Source: Ochotona curzoniae (taxonomy: Eukaryota; Chordata; Mammalia; Lagomorpha; Ochotonidae). From it: a DNA stretch of 64,000 nucleotides. Numbering within the stretch: the stretch's first letter is position 1; each line of letters begins with the position of its first letter. Shown here in pieces: positions 1-12,059 of this stretch. Location of the stretch: the NCBI RefSeq assembly GCF_017591425.1, contig NW_024465885.1, positions 46,309,001-46,373,000 on the forward strand, written 5' to 3'. Below the pieces are notes generated by a model, which was not told the DNA's origin, did not search any database, and saw only the letters and a program-made list of their open reading frames with translations. Position numbers and translations under genes: made by a program.

Positions 1-200
1 GTAGCACAGCAGATGGGTCAAGTGCTGGGGTTCCTGACTGTCACAGTTCCGAGCTCCTGGCTTTGACTTGGTCCATCCCTGGCCATGAGCCACTTGGGGG
101 AGAATCCTCGGATGGAAAAAGCTCCCTCCCTGCCAGCACTCTCTCTCTCTCTCTCTCTCTCTCCCTGTCTCTACCTCTACATTCCAAGTAAGTTTTTTGT
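1..200 (+). mobile_element. Lagomorph C-type SINE, diverged, cut by window start
   Basis: The right half of the element is recognisable from GAGCTCCTGGCTTTGA and CACTTGGGGGAGAAT. It ends in a (CT)n tract at 139-163. Confidence 0.6.
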
Positions 201-372
201 TCTGTTTTGAACAGTGGGAAGGAGGCCTCGGGAAAGATCTGGCCACGTGATAAGAAAATGATGTCTGTGCTCTCATATACAGTCTTGGGGTCAGAAGCAC
301 TCAGAGTGATCCCTGAGAGATTCAAGCATAAAATAATGCCCTCATACAGGATGAATTATGACTACCGAGGCT

Positions 373-470
373 TTTTTTTTTTTTAATTTTTATTTTGAAC
401 TTTGAATTTTATGTTACAATTCCGTAGAGTCTGGGATTCCCTGCCTCCCACACCCCATCTGTAGCAGGGA
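373..470 (-). mobile_element. LINE-1 3' end fragment
   Basis: A poly-T run leads into AATTTTTATTTTGAAC and TCTGGGATTCCCTGCC, matching the complement of lagomorph L1 3' termini. Confidence 0.5.
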
Positions 471-831
471 AAATTCTTTGCTAAAGTTACTGAGGATGTT
501 TCCGGTTCACACTTCATTTGCCACCCATGAAACGCTGAGAAAACTAGCTGGGACACAAGCCCAGGCTTCAGAGCCCTGCCGAGCATTCCCAAGTGGATTA
601 AGATGATGAGCAACTTAGGCGAATTTGGATGCCTGTTAGTCTTGTTTTACTTCTTGGAACAAACAGAGACTCTTCCTTGCCAAAACAATGACTCTGCAAA
701 ATTCGACTGCTTGTAGTTTCATCAATCTTCAGGAAAACCAAGAGGACAGAGGCTATTTTGCAATTCAAGCTTCCCCAAAACTCCTAAGGCTCTTGAGTAA
801 AGAGATTGCCTGTGAACTTACTGCCCTTGAT
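471..831. other. Unassigned intergenic sequence
   Basis: No gene, RNA or clear repeat could be recognised here. Open frames in this interval are short and show no family signature. Confidence 0.4.
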
Positions 832-840
832 GTCAGCTCC

Positions 841-1155
841 TTTTTTTTTAAGATTTATTTTATTTTTATTGGAAAGGTGGATATACAGAGAGGAGAGACA
901 GAGAGGAAGATCTTCCGTCCGATGATTCACTCCCCAGGCGGCCACAACGGCTGGTGCTGAGCCAATCTGAAGCCAGGAGCCTCTTCCGGGTCTCCCACAT
1001 GGGTGCAGGGGCCCAAGCCGTCCTCGACTGCTTTCCCAGGCCACAGACAGGGAGCTGGATGGGAAGTGGAGCTGCTGGAATTAGAACCAGCACCCATATG
1101 GGGTCCTGGGCATGCAAGGCGAGGACCTTAACCACTGCGCCACTGTGCCGGGCCC
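841..1155 (-). mobile_element. Full-length lagomorph SINE with target-site duplication
   Basis: The copy runs from a T-rich tail to GCCGGGCCC. It is flanked by GTCAGCTCC at 832-840 and 1156-1164, so it is an intact and fairly young insertion. Confidence 0.95.
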
Positions 1156-1164
1156 GTCAGCTCC

Positions 1165-2028
1165 TTTTGTTTCTCAGAATATCACGTGCCATTTCAGACT
1201 ACACTCTGTTCCCAAGCGAGTCTCGCAAGCCTGACAGGGAACAATGCAGTAGTCTCAGCTGTATCATTGTCAGCACAAGCAGCCTTTTCCTTGGCATCCT
1301 CGGGTCACTGCTTGTATGACCAGAAATCCAGTTAAGGGAACACAGCCTGCAACCCTGAGCCAAGGACAGTTGCTGGTGCTACCAACCACCAATCTAAGAT
1401 TGAATTACAACGAATTCATGCTTGGCATTGCCTCATCAAGTGGAGAACACACAAGGTTCTACACACACACACTGAGACGTATGAACTGGAAAGCTCAAAC
1501 TAACAACTTTTTGAGCCCACCAGTAGCAGACGCCACAGGAAGGAGACAATTCATCTTTGTCCCTCATGACAATCTCAAGTAGACAGGTTCCACGCTGGAT
1601 GATGAGGACCCAAAGTACTCAGTACAACTACATACCACACACGTCTCCACATTCTGGGGGATTAGCCTAGGTATGCTTCCCTTTCTCTGTTGGCTTGAGA
1701 ACCTGGAGAGCAAACCTCTATTTGGTCTCTTCTCTCTGTGTCACCCATCTAGCCCTCTGTCCAGAACACTTTACACCCCTGCTCATTTCCTGACTAAAAC
1801 ATAATTTGACCAATTGCTGGATTATACCCCATTCCCTTGAGCTTCACTCAGCTTCATTTAGCACCAATTCCTTCTAGTGAGTCAGCTGCTTTTCAAGTAG
1901 AAGAACTTTAACTCCTCAATGGTTTTGGAGAACTCAAATACTAGATCAAGCTGGTAAAAAATCCAAGCCATCCTATTGTATTGTACAAAGAATAAGACTT
2001 TTTCTATCTCCATTAAAATGAAACATGA
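1165..2028. other. Unassigned intergenic sequence
   Basis: Unique-looking sequence with no supported gene. A short (CA)n occurs near 1462-1472. Nothing else is recognised. Confidence 0.4.
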
Positions 2029-2360
2029 GGGTCCGGTGCAGTAAGATAGTAGCTAAATCTTCGCCTTACATGCACTGGAATTGTGTATGGGCACCAGTTC
2101 ATGTTCCATCTGTTCTGCGTCCCATCCAGCTCCCTGCTTGTGGCCTGGGAAAGTGGTAGAGCATAGCCTAAAGCGTTGGTACCCTGCACCCATTTGGGAG
2201 ACCAGGAAGAAGTTCCTGGCTCCTGGCTTCAGAGTAACTGAGCTTTAGCTGTTGCGGGCACTTGGGGAATGAACTAGTGCATAGAAGATGGGAAAGAAAG
2301 AAAAGAAAAGGAAAGAGAAAAGAAAAAAGAAAGAAAGAAAGAAAAGAAAAGAAAAGAAAA
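2029..2360 (+). mobile_element. Lagomorph SINE with expanded GAAA tail
   Basis: A tRNA-related head, CAGCTCCCTGCTTGTGGCC and CTTGGGGAATGAAC mark the element. Its 3' tail has become a (GAAA)n-like microsatellite at 2291-2360. Confidence 0.85.
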
Positions 2361-2618
2361 GTTGAGTATCTTCCAAAGCATGTAGTGCTGAAATCAAGCT
2401 TACTAGAAGACTTAGGAAGAAACTGAAAGACATGGGACTGTTGAGCAGGTGCAGGACTCCTCTCAAACAGATGCTGTGAGGAAGATCTGTACTAAAACTC
2501 AAGTTCAGAATCTGTCCACTGTCCAAAAAGTGGACGAAATGCTCTACGTGCCGTGATACTGACAAGAGATTCCGGCAGTGCAATGGAAATCAACAGTCTC
2601 CAGTCTAAGACATTCAAA

Positions 2619-2797
2619 GGGGAGCCAACATGGTGGCTCTGCAGACTAGTCCTCAGCCTGCATGCCGGCATCCCGTATGGGTACTGGTTCAAGCCCTGGC
2701 TGCCCCACTTCCCATCCAGCTCCCTGTCCATGTGTCTCTCCTTCTTTCTGTAAATCTTCCTCTCAAATATAAATTAATAAAACTTTTTAAAAAAAAA
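2619..2797 (+). mobile_element. Lagomorph SINE with internal deletion
   Basis: The left half (GTACTGGTTCAAGCCC to CATCCAGCTCCCTG) is joined directly to the 3' end (CTGTAAATCTTCCTCTCAAA). About 150 bp of the middle are missing. Confidence 0.8.
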
Positions 2798-2949
2798 TTC
2801 ACAGACCTTGCTGAAAACAGAATCACTCTCTTGTCTTTGCAGATCAGTATTGTGCTGTGTTACAATATTGCATTTTCATTCCTACTGCTTCTTTTATTAG
2901 TATTTGTTCCTTGTCAGTCACTATTCTTACCCAGCATGATTCTGAAAGT

Positions 2950-3276
2950 ATTTTTAAAGATTTATTTATTTTCATTGGAAAGGCAGATTTACAAAGAGAA
3001 GGAGAAACAGAAAGATCCTCCATCCACTGATTCACTCCCCAAATGGCTACAATGGTCAGAGCTGAGCCAATCTGAAGCCAGGAGCCAGAAGCTTCTTCTA
3101 GGTCTTCCACATTGGGTACAGGATCCCAAGGCTTTGGGTCATCCTCCGCTGCTTTCCAGGACATAAGCAGGGAGCTGGATGGGAAGTGGAGCAGCCGGAA
3201 CATGAACTGGAATCCAAATGGGATGCTAATGCTTGGAGGTAGAGAATCATCCAGTAGAGCCATCACACTGGCCCCT
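2950..3276 (-). mobile_element. Full-length lagomorph SINE with target-site duplication
   Basis: The near-complete copy is flanked by ATTCTGAAAGT (2939-2949) and ATTCTAAAAGT (3277-3287). One mismatch between the two repeats indicates moderate age. Confidence 0.9.
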
Positions 3277-3277
3277 A

Positions 3278-4262
3278 TTCTAAAAGTTTTAACCAGAATC
3301 TACAGCCTTTCCTGTGACCATTTCTTGTGTGACAAATTCTTTAAATTCTTTTAACTCCTGTATTATATGCTTCTCATTGTTGGTCAGAAGCTTTATGATA
3401 AGTTTTCTGAATTCTGTGTCCCCCATTTTTTCAACGTCTTCCTCAGTGAACTCTGAGAGTGCTAGAGGCTTTTATTCCTGTACTGGGGAGTCTTCAGTAA
3501 CATTCATTGAGCCTCTGATTCTTCTTCTAACTTTTGACAGTGCAATCCTGTTTGGTGGATTTTTCTCCTTAGCACAGATTTCTAAAATGTATTATCTACA
3601 GCTCTCCAAGTCAATTTTTTTGTTTAATCAGTGTCCTGGGTTAGGAAGACACCAACTTAAAAAAAAAAAAAAGAATATGCCAACCGTCCCAGATACCTGG
3701 TTTATTGGCATTGCTGATCCTGTCTAAACACAAAAGATTGTGCCCGACAGGGCATGGCGGAGAGCCAGGGCTGTTGGCCTTCTGACCCAGGAAGCACACA
3801 GATCTTGCAGGACAGAAAGCTGGCGCTGTCCTCCCTGTGAGGTCAGCCACATGTGGAAATGTGCCCACTCCAGCATTTTGATCCCATCTCTCTGCCCCAT
3901 GGGGTTCGCAGCTCTCTTTCCATTTGTTGCTGGACCAAAGTATTCAACAGGACTGGCCAGTCCCAGCCTGCCTTCAGCTCCTGAGCTCACTGTGTGGGCT
4001 CAAGCTCCCACCTGACTGCCACAGTGGCTGACCTGTGTCCACGGCCGGTTCCCTGGCTGTCATTGGAGTTCAGATGACAGTTCACTGGTGGCCGGTGGGT
4101 TTTCTGTTCCCTGTAACACTGCTCCACCATTGTTGCCTCTTCCCTGTGTCCAGGGGTTCTCCAGGTGCCTCCCTGTTGACTGCCTGACCCCCTCTCTTTC
4201 TGTAATCCGCTCTCTGTTCTTTACCCTGTCTCATGTTTCTCTATCATCTTGAAAACCAAATT
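3278..4262 (-). mobile_element. LINE-1 5' region with start of ORF1 (degenerate)
   Basis: Read on the minus strand, 3460 down to about 3290 encodes a LINE-1 ORF1 N-terminus-like stretch (MGDTEFRKLIIKLLTNNEKH), then stops. The GC-richer 3500-4260 segment upstream of it fits an L1 5' UTR. It is a fossil with no intact ORF. Confidence 0.55.
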
Positions 4263-4302
4263 GTTCATTTTTTAAGACTTGCACTGTAGTAGTTGAGTTC
4301 TG

Positions 4303-4618
4303 CTTTTTAAAAAAATTTAGTTATATTTTGAAAAGCAAAGTTGGAGAGAAACTTGATAGAAAAGTGAGAAAGAGAAAGATAGAGATATGGTTCTCTCCCC
4401 TAAATGACTACAATTGCTGGGGCAGAAGCCAGGAGCTTCTTCCAGGTATCCCACGTGGGTTCAAGGGCCCAAGAACTTAGGCCATCTCCACTGGTTTCCC
4501 AAACCAATAGCAGGGAGCTGGATCAGAAGTGGAACAGCTTGAACTCAAATCGGCACCTGCATGGGGGTGCTGGTGCTACAGGCAGAAGCTTAACCTTCAT
4601 GCCACAACGCCACTCCTG
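4303..4618 (-). mobile_element. Lagomorph SINE, older subtype
   Basis: A complete but diverged copy, recognisable from AGCAGGGAGCTGGATCAGAA and CACGTGGGTTCAAGGGCCC. It ends near CCACTCCTG. Confidence 0.85.
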
Positions 4619-5348
4619 CAACGCCACAACTTTGCTTTCAACAACAGTTGTCTTTTCCAGACACAGACACTCAAACAGCCCACCAGGCACATTCCTCCTT
4701 CTGAAACTGTGATTATGCAAGGAGGAAGTGGGCTGTCCTTGAGCAAGAAGAGACGATCAAAGTTGTTCCCAGGAACAAATCACATTCAGTTGGAATCCGT
4801 GCTGGGCAACACAGATGAGAAAAAGGAAAGTGGCAGAACGTCCTTGAGTAAGGATGCAAATGGACCAGGATCCCTCAGGTCTAGGGGCGGACACATTTAT
4901 GCGGACAACTACTCCGTGTTTACCTCCATGTTTGCTTTTGGTTGCAGCTCCTAACACCTGCACTTCTAGTGTTGCTGTGTTTTGCTTCTCAAACACAATA
5001 TAATAAAAATAACTTGAGGAATTTGGGGGAAACACCCTTTTAATGTGGTATTTGTTTGTTTTTCATAAGAAAATGAGTTTACAGAGGTCTGGTGCACTCT
5101 GACGCCATTTGCTCGGCAGCTTGGTTTTGTGGAGCTGCCCTGTTGAAAGGAAGTGTTGCACAAAAGGCAAACTAGAGCGAATGCAGCCCGTCTTTCCTGA
5201 GATGCTGTGGAAGCCATCTCATCTCAGGGCCGACAGGAGGGAAAGTGCTGGGAGGAGGCCCCGAGGTTGGGCAGAGTCGCCCGTCAGTAAAGGAGGGCTG
5301 GGGTAAACACATTACAGCCACAGGGGGGTGTTCATGTGAGTATTTTTG
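4619..5348. other. Unassigned intergenic sequence
   Basis: No gene or repeat could be recognised with confidence. The part at 5090-5310 is somewhat GC-rich but has no family signature in any frame. Confidence 0.4.
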
Positions 5349-5651
5349 AAAACCTTTTTTTTTATTAGAAAGGCAGATTTTACAGAGAATGGAGACAAAG
5401 AAAAAGAAAGATTTTCCATCTATTGATTCGCTCCTAAACAGCTGCAGCAGCTAGTGCTGAACCCATCTGAAGCCAGGAGCCAGATGCTTCGTCTGGGTCT
5501 CCCACATGGGTGCAGAAGTGCAAAGCTCCAGCCATCTTCTATTACCAGACATATTAGCAGGTAGCTGGATTGGAATCAGACCAACAACTCATACGGGATC
5601 CTGGTGTTACAGCAGATGGCTTAACTGGATTCACCACAATGCTAGTCCCTG
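5349..5651 (-). mobile_element. Lagomorph SINE
   Basis: The T-rich tail, TTAGAAAGGCAGATTTTACA and AGCAGGTAGCTGGATT identify a complete copy ending near GCTAGTCCC. Confidence 0.9.
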
Positions 5652-5776
5652 GTTGTAAATTCTTAAAGAGAAAATTTAGAAACTGTTTGCCAACATTAAA
5701 ACACTAGATACAGAGAAACACTGCAGATTTCAGTGATCAACTGGGGCCCCCAGCTTGCATCTACAGACCAGCGCTT

Positions 5777-6307
5777 GCTGTCAGACACTGCCCTCTTGTG
5801 GTGGCATGGAAAGTATACCTCATGGCAGGTGCATCAGTTCTCTGGCTGCCATATCCAAGTACCACACAGAGGGTGGCCTTAAAAAGCAGAGTTCTGAGTT
5901 CTCTCACAGTGCTGGAAGCCAAAAAAAAAAAAAGATGAAGGTGTGACGGGGCCTGTTCTTGCCACAGGACACAGGAGTCCCGCTGGGCTCTTCCAGTGGC
6001 TGCTGACTGCCCCTCTCCCCACAGGACCTCCACTATGGCAGCAGAACTCCAAGCTGTGCCTCTGTGTGCCCACGGCCTCTGCTCTGTGGCAGGTCTGTGT
6101 CCTTTTCTCTTGCCTCATTGCATTGGGGCCCTTCCTCACCCAGCAGGACCTCATCTAAGCCCACCACACCTGCAAAGGCCCAATTACCCTGACGTCCCGT
6201 GCGAGGGTGAGAGAACGTGAACTTGGAGGAAACGGGTCTGAATCCACCACGGGGCCTTTCCTCAGGGTTTCAATGGACTCGCTGTGGTCACGGTAGGAAG
6301 CTCCTGG
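5777..6307 (-). repeat. MLT1-like LTR element, copy A of an inverted pair
   Basis: CTGGCTGCCATATCCAAGTA and the following CCTTAAAAAGCAGAGTTC, CTCACAGTGCTGGAAGCC order resembles the end of MLT1 (MaLR) LTRs read in reverse. The same sequence recurs inverted at 18715-19211. Compared with that copy it has an extra roughly 30-bp block and a 13-A run near 5921-5933. Confidence 0.65.
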
Positions 6308-6629
6308 TCCTGAGTTGTTTATCATGCGTCTGTGCCTGCCTGGGTCTTAATCTTTCATGTTACTCTAACAAATACCTAAGATTAAGCCTGTATAAAGAAT
6401 ACACGTGGATTTCTCACACTTGTGGAGAATAGGATATCCAAGATCAAGGATCTGGCAGTTGGGTTTCTGTTTATCTGTTACATTTGCCTTTTAAAAAAAA
6501 GGTTCTTTATTTTGTTGGTCCTCTTACTTTTGCTTTTTTTTTTTTTTTTTTGTTTGGATGTCTTTCATTTCCATTCTGGTGTTTCATCTGTCATGTCTGT
6601 TAATTTGGGGTTTAGGTTGTTCTTTTTAA
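6308..6629. other. Unassigned sequence with T-rich tract
   Basis: Contains a long T run at about 6533-6552. No gene or assignable repeat is seen. Confidence 0.4.
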
Positions 6630-6880
6630 GTTCTGTTGACTTTCTTAAGGCAGAGAGAAACAGGCAAAAAGAAACAGAAAGCAGATCGAGAGAGAGAGAG
6701 AGAGAGAGAGGCGCTATGTGCTGATTCACCCGCAAAGGTCCAACATGGTTAGGACTGGGAAAGATCAAAGCCGTGAGTCAAGATGTCCATCTGGACCTCG
6801 TACGTGAGTGGCCGAGGCCAAAGTCCTTGGGCTGTCGGCTGCTTTCCAGGGCATGTGAGCAAGCAGCTGGGTTGAAACAG
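6630..6880 (-). mobile_element. Diverged lagomorph SINE with (GA)n
   Basis: CTGATTCACCCGCAAAGG, CGTACGTGAGTGGCCGAGG and TGAGCAAGCAGCTGGGTT follow the SINE order, heavily mutated. A (GA)n tract sits at 6688-6711. Confidence 0.6.
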
Positions 6881-7228
6881 GGAAATTCTGCAATTGACTG
6901 GTAAACTCAGTTATTTTCAATGTATGTTGAGTTTTAAGGTGGAAAATGATGACAAATGCTTTACCCCTCGATCATCAGACATTAATTTCACCCAATGCTG
7001 TGAACGTTTACATGAATACTGTATCCACACCAGTAAAACTTAAAGAGGATTCATTATTTTGCTATTTGACAACACCTCCAATACTATCCCGTTCGGTACC
7101 AAATGGGAGCCAATTATTTCACATCTCTCCACAAAATGAGACTGGCAACTTCTGAGATTCTACAGGGGCTTAACTGGAAAATCCCTAAGCAAATTACACG
7201 TCAAAAGGACTAACTTCTTAATATGTAT
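6881..7228. other. Unassigned intergenic sequence
   Basis: AT-rich sequence with no gene or clear repeat recognised. Confidence 0.4.
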
Positions 7229-8565
7229 CTTTTTTGATTTTTTGTTATTAATTAAATTGCATTATGTAACACAGTTTTATAGGCACTGGGATTCCTCCCA
7301 CCCCTTCCCAATCCCCCTCCATGGTGGATTCCTCCACCTTGTTGCGTGACCACAGTTCAAGTTCAGTTGAGATTCTTTCATTGCAAGCATATACCAAGCA
7401 TAGAGTCCAGCATCTTATTGTCCAGATAAGTTCAACGGCTTGTTGGGGAGACCATCTCTGGTCTGAAGGTAGAGCTGGCAGAGTATCATCCTAATCAATT
7501 AAAAACCCCAACATAACATCAGCAACAATTTATAATGTTATGGAGTTAATTGACATAGTATTGAGTAATCAATGTTTTTTTAAAAATGCAAGTTCTTAAC
7601 CACATCCCGTGATTACTTCATTGACCCTTCAATTTTAGTTCATATACAACCAGATTCTATATACCTTAAAATGGCTATAGATTACTATTCAGCTGTCTCG
7701 TGTCTATTTTCATTATAGTATTTAGCATTTTATAAGTGTTGAAGCATAATTTTTGCTGAACCTGGCCTTTTTTCGGGTAATCTAGACTGGCTTATAACTC
7801 TAACAAGACATATGTCAACAGTTCAGGTACAGAACAGTTTTAGGAGGGGTGTGCAGAGAAATCCTCAATACCCTAGTGAGGAGTAACCAATCTTTGTGTC
7901 CCACCTAGTAAGGTGTAAGTGAATCCACGCTGACCATTTCCTGTCTGATTCTAAGCTTTCCTTGTTGTTCTCTGTCTATTCTAGATTTTTTATTTGTTTG
8001 TTTGTTTGTTTGTTTTGAGGGTTTTCCGGAGTGATCCTGATGGTCACTCCCAGAGAGGGTAAGGACCCAAAATTGGAACCAAGCGAGGACCAGAGAAAGC
8101 TCCCCTCCCTAGTCCCAAAGGAAGTTTACTGTTCTTCTGTTTCTGCGGACCGCTCAGGGCTCCTGGCTGTTGTTCTGACGCCCTTGGATCCTGCGAGGAA
8201 GGATTTGGACTTCTTTCATCCCATGTGGGAGATCCAAGAGGGAGTGGATGACCTCGGGGTTCTTGGCCTCCAAAGGCACTCCAATTCCCTGTGGTCTCCT
8301 TGGCGGTTGGGATGTAGTCCTTGGTGCTCATACTGATAGTCCTTGGAGAGAATCCGGGAGTCTTCAGGGCTGGGATACAAGCCTCCTCCTGTCCCCCTGC
8401 TCCGCTCTGGGGTCGCCCCTGCTCTGTGCATATGACCTCCTGTTAAGAGGTTGTCAGGATCACTCCTGATTCCCCCTATATGTCTTTGTAGTTTAACTAT
8501 TGTCTAATGCTGATTCGAGTCTGTTGTCTATGAGTTACCAGTTATGATCCTGGTAAGTTATAATA
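7229..8565 (-). mobile_element. Lagomorph LINE-1 3' UTR fragment (about 1.3 kb)
   Basis: On the minus strand it ends GGTGGAGGAATCCACCATGG, GGTGGGAGGAATCCCAGTGC and AATGCAATTTAATTAATAAC, then an A-rich tail, as in lagomorph L1 3' termini. Upstream parts (TTTGGGTCCTTACCC; ATAAGATGCTGGACTCTATG) are consistent with its 3' UTR. There is a (GTTT)n stretch at 7994-8016. No ORF2 remains. Confidence 0.7.
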
Positions 8566-8568
8566 CGT

Positions 8569-8896
8569 ATATTTTTTAAGAGTTATTTATTTTTATTGAA
8601 AGGCAGATATACAGAGAGGAGGAGAAATGGAGAGGAAGATCTGTCTGATGATTCACTCCCCAAGCGACTGCAACAGCTGCAGCTGAGCTGATCCGAAGCC
8701 AGGAGCCAGGAGCTCTTCCGGGTCTCCCACGTGGGTACAGGGTCCCAAGGCTTTGGGCCATCCTCAACTGCCTTCGCAAGCCACAAGCAGGGAGCTGGAT
8801 GGGAAGTGGGGCCACCAGGATTATAACCAGCGCCCATATGGAATCCTGGCATGTGCAAGGCAAGGACTTTAACCACTATGCTATCGCACCAGGCCC
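8569..8896 (-). mobile_element. Full-length lagomorph SINE
   Basis: A complete, well-preserved copy from the A-rich tail (ATTTATTTTTATTGAAAGG) to CGCACCAGGCCC. Confidence 0.93.
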
Positions 8897-8959
8897 TAAT
8901 ATGTCAACAAAAGTCTACAAAAGTCTAAAGTCAACAAAAGTCTATGTCAACAAAAGTCT

Positions 8960-10588
8960 AAAGTAGTTGATGAAAAGATATACTGGCACCTCTCAACCAC
9001 CTGCATGGCAGCTCTTGGGCCACCTGTTGGCACACTCTGCGGATTTGAGTGTGCGGGCTTACAGGGGTCAAGGGGATGGCACGGTGGGAGCTAAGGCCTC
9101 ATGTCCTGGTGAGGAATGGATACTGAAGGACTTCCATCAACAAGGGCGGTGTACTGGCAGGTAGGTGAGGGAGCTGAGACTGAATGGTTAGGAAGGGGAA
9201 AGGAGGACCTTTCAGCATCAGAATGTAGCACCAGCACACGTGGGAGACCTGAGCTGGGGCAGTTCATCAACCACCACCAAATACCACTCACTGGTGCACA
9301 CCAGAGCTGGGCTTGGGGCCTCCCTGGGGTGCATCAGACTGGGCTAGACTCCAGCATCCACTGGTACTCTTAAGAGCCAGGGTGGGTGTAGAATGGGCTG
9401 GGCTAGATCTCAGCTCCTGCTGAAACACATGAGAGCCGTGTCTGGGTGTGGACCAAGTATGGTTTGGCTATAATGCCAAACAGTAAGAACCAGAATGGGT
9501 GTGAATCAGTTGGGCAAGGACGCTGATCCCATCAGCACAAGAGGGGGACTAAGTCAGCCTGGCCAGTTCACACTACCCACTGGCAGATCTGAGGACCAGG
9601 ACAGGGAGCAGGACAGGACAGGCCAGGTCAAGTTGCCACTCCAGTTCACATTAGGGCTGGTACTGGGAGCTGGCTGGGTCAGGAGGTCCTGGGTCCTGGG
9701 CCTGCCTGCATGGTGGGTGCCAGGTCCATGAGCCTTTGGGGGCAGAGTGTCCAGTGGGGTCCAGGTCACCTGGCCCAGGTCCTTGGGCCCATTGGCACAG
9801 TGGATACTGGATCCATGAGCCCCAAGGTCAGGGTGGGGTCTGGTGGGGCCCAGGATGCCTGGCCTGAGTTGTTGGGCCCACCTACACAGTAGGTCCCAGG
9901 TCTGTGAGCCCCAGGGCACAAGGATTCAGGTGAGGCCTGGCTTGAATGACCTGGGCTGCCAGTGTCACCAGGGGAAATCTCATTGGCTTCCAGTGGCACA
10001 CCTGTGGGGACTTGGCGTGTGGGCTTGCAGGAGCCTGGGTATTCATACCCAGGATTGGTGGACTGACCATGAAGTGGTCAGAACTGGGCCTTCTCAGTCG
10101 AAAAGATGGAGCAGTGGAGTCTGACCCGGATGCACATGAGGGATAGGCAGCCCATTGGGTCCAGCAGAGGACATCTGGCACCACAGCAGAAGAAGGAGAA
10201 GCAGGCAAGTTAGACAACTACCCCAGTCAAACAATGACAGCAAATGGAGTCTCTGTTGACTATGTCAGCCAATGGACATTGGAAGGGGTTCCTCATCCTT
10301 GGATCGGCAAGATCCACAGTATTCCAGAACTATCAAAAGCTGTTGGGCAGAACTCTCGAAGCATGCACCAAATCAGGGACCCTGAGTCGATACGGGGTGG
10401 CTGTTCCCTACATCCGGGTATTGGAGCTGTGGGGAGGCTGGGCATGACCTCTTCCCTTAACTCTCCCCTCCCCCAGATATAGGAAGAGGAAATAGGAAAT
10501 TTGAAAATAATGATCACACTCCCCTAATCCTAGATCCTTCCCACCCTGATCAACTACGTAAACATTATCAAAACTAAAAAAAAAAAGT
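8960..10588 (+). repeat. GC-rich LINE-like segment with imperfect tandem units and poly-A
   Basis: The segment is built of diverged repeats. Three adjacent units of about 86-89 bp begin near 9692, 9778 and 9867, each with GGTCC-TGGGCC, a CACAGT/ATGGTGG step, CCAGGTC(C/T)(A/G)TGAGCC and GGGGTC. Looser copies occur at 9290-9600. The segment ends with ATTATCAAAACT plus an 11-A run at about 10577-10587, suggesting a retroelement 3' end. It may be an L1 UTR; I could not confirm the family. Confidence 0.5.
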
Positions 10589-10928
10589 GTTGATGGTTGT
10601 GAAGTAATAGACATGCACTTAACCACATTGATTCTTCAAATACATTGGATGGAAACAGACATAGGAAGTCAGCTAAGTTAGCTGAGCTATGCTTTTCCTA
10701 AATACTCCAAGGTCTTATTAAGACAGCAGGCAGCATGAGAACCAGCTTGACAAAACACCGAACATTTACTCCCCAGACCGGCCACCAACCATGAAGAAAG
10801 CCCTGCCACACTGCTATTGCTTCCACACAGGAAGACCACTTAGGTAACCTAGAAGTCAGCCTTTAAATAGGGTGTTTTAATGTAATTAGTGCAGCCATAT
10901 GTGAGGGGCACCCAAAAACATTCATGGA
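10589..10928. other. Unassigned intergenic sequence
   Basis: No gene recognised. The last 15 bases form the target-site duplication of the next SINE. Confidence 0.4.
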
Positions 10929-11256
10929 GGGCCGGGTGCAGTGGCCTAGCGGCTAAAGTCCTTGCCTTGCACTCGCCAGGATCCTATATGGGTACCAGGT
11001 CTAATCATGGTGGCCATGCTCCCCATCCAGCTCCCTGCTTGTGACCTGGGAAGGCAGTGGGGGACAGCCCAAAGCCTTGGGACCCTGTACCTGTGTGGGA
11101 GACCCAGAAGAGGCTCCTGGCTCCTGGCTTTGGATCAGTTCAGCTCCGGCTGATGCAGCCATTTGGGGAGTGAATCAATGGATGAAAGATCTTCCACTCT
11201 GTCTCTCCTCTTCTCCGTATATCTGACTTTCCAATAAAAATAAAACACATCTTTAA
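10929..11256 (+). mobile_element. Full-length lagomorph SINE with target-site duplication
   Basis: The copy runs from GGGCCGGGTGCAGTGG to the A-rich tail. It is flanked by AAAACATTCATGGA (10915-10928) and AAAACATCCATGGA (about 11258-11271). Confidence 0.95.
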
Positions 11257-11271
11257 AAAAACATCCATGGA

Positions 11272-12059
11272 AAGTATGTATTATACAAACCTATGCATCC
11301 ATTTCAATGTGTTTGGAATAAAACACGCTTACCTTGAATTCTTGCCCCCACATTTGGCTTGGCTCACCTTGGCAGTGGAGAGTCGCCCCTGCTTTGCAGG
11401 AGTCCTGTAAGCAGCGGCTTCTGTGTCCCTCACAACTGCCCAGCTGGAAAGCTGCCCCGCCAGGGGTCTGGCTGTGGCTGGTGCTCGACTCCTCGCAAGG
11501 CTCCAGCATGCAGCAAAGGTGCTTGGAGAACAGAGGCCTCAACGGAAGCTGCTCTTGGACAAGGGTGAGGCAGGCACCCCCTCCAGCAGCACCCCTGGAC
11601 GACTTGGGGTGACTTCAAGTAGGGTCTCCGTGTTCTGACCCTGCCCACGCACAGTGAGCTCCCCACTCTGCCATACTTCCTTCACCTGAGCTCCCTTGTG
11701 CCTCCCGGCTCTGGTCCCCAAGCCTGCAGGGAGCAGGGAAGGGCCGGGCGAAGGGAAGGGAGCTGAGCTTCAGATGTGCTTCCTGGAAGCACAGGTAGGT
11801 TCTTACACATCTTCCATCTGACTTCTCCCGTCTGTTTCCGTGGTTTTCCATCAGTGACTTAGAGTGCAGTCTCTCCCACTCTTGCTCCAGCACCAGCAGG
11901 CAACACAGCCTTCCCCACCGATGCTGTCTAGTGCACCTGTGCCCCACAGTTGTGGGCTGTAGACCAGGATCTCGTTTCACCTGGGAGAAAGCAGGGGAAC
12001 CAGTCTTCTGTTGACCATCTTAGAATCACTGGCTACAACTATGCAAAATCACAAGATTA
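11272..12059. other. Unassigned GC-richer intergenic sequence
   Basis: Open frames on both strands reach about 120 codons, but none shows a conserved domain, and their length is explained by base composition. No repeat recognised. Confidence 0.4.

Noticed and set aside
5755..6220. Open frames shared by 5996-6220 and 18800-19180, suggesting a duplicated gene
   Set aside because: Both are in MLT1-like repeat copies; the identity is at the DNA level in a repeat, with no domain and no splice support.
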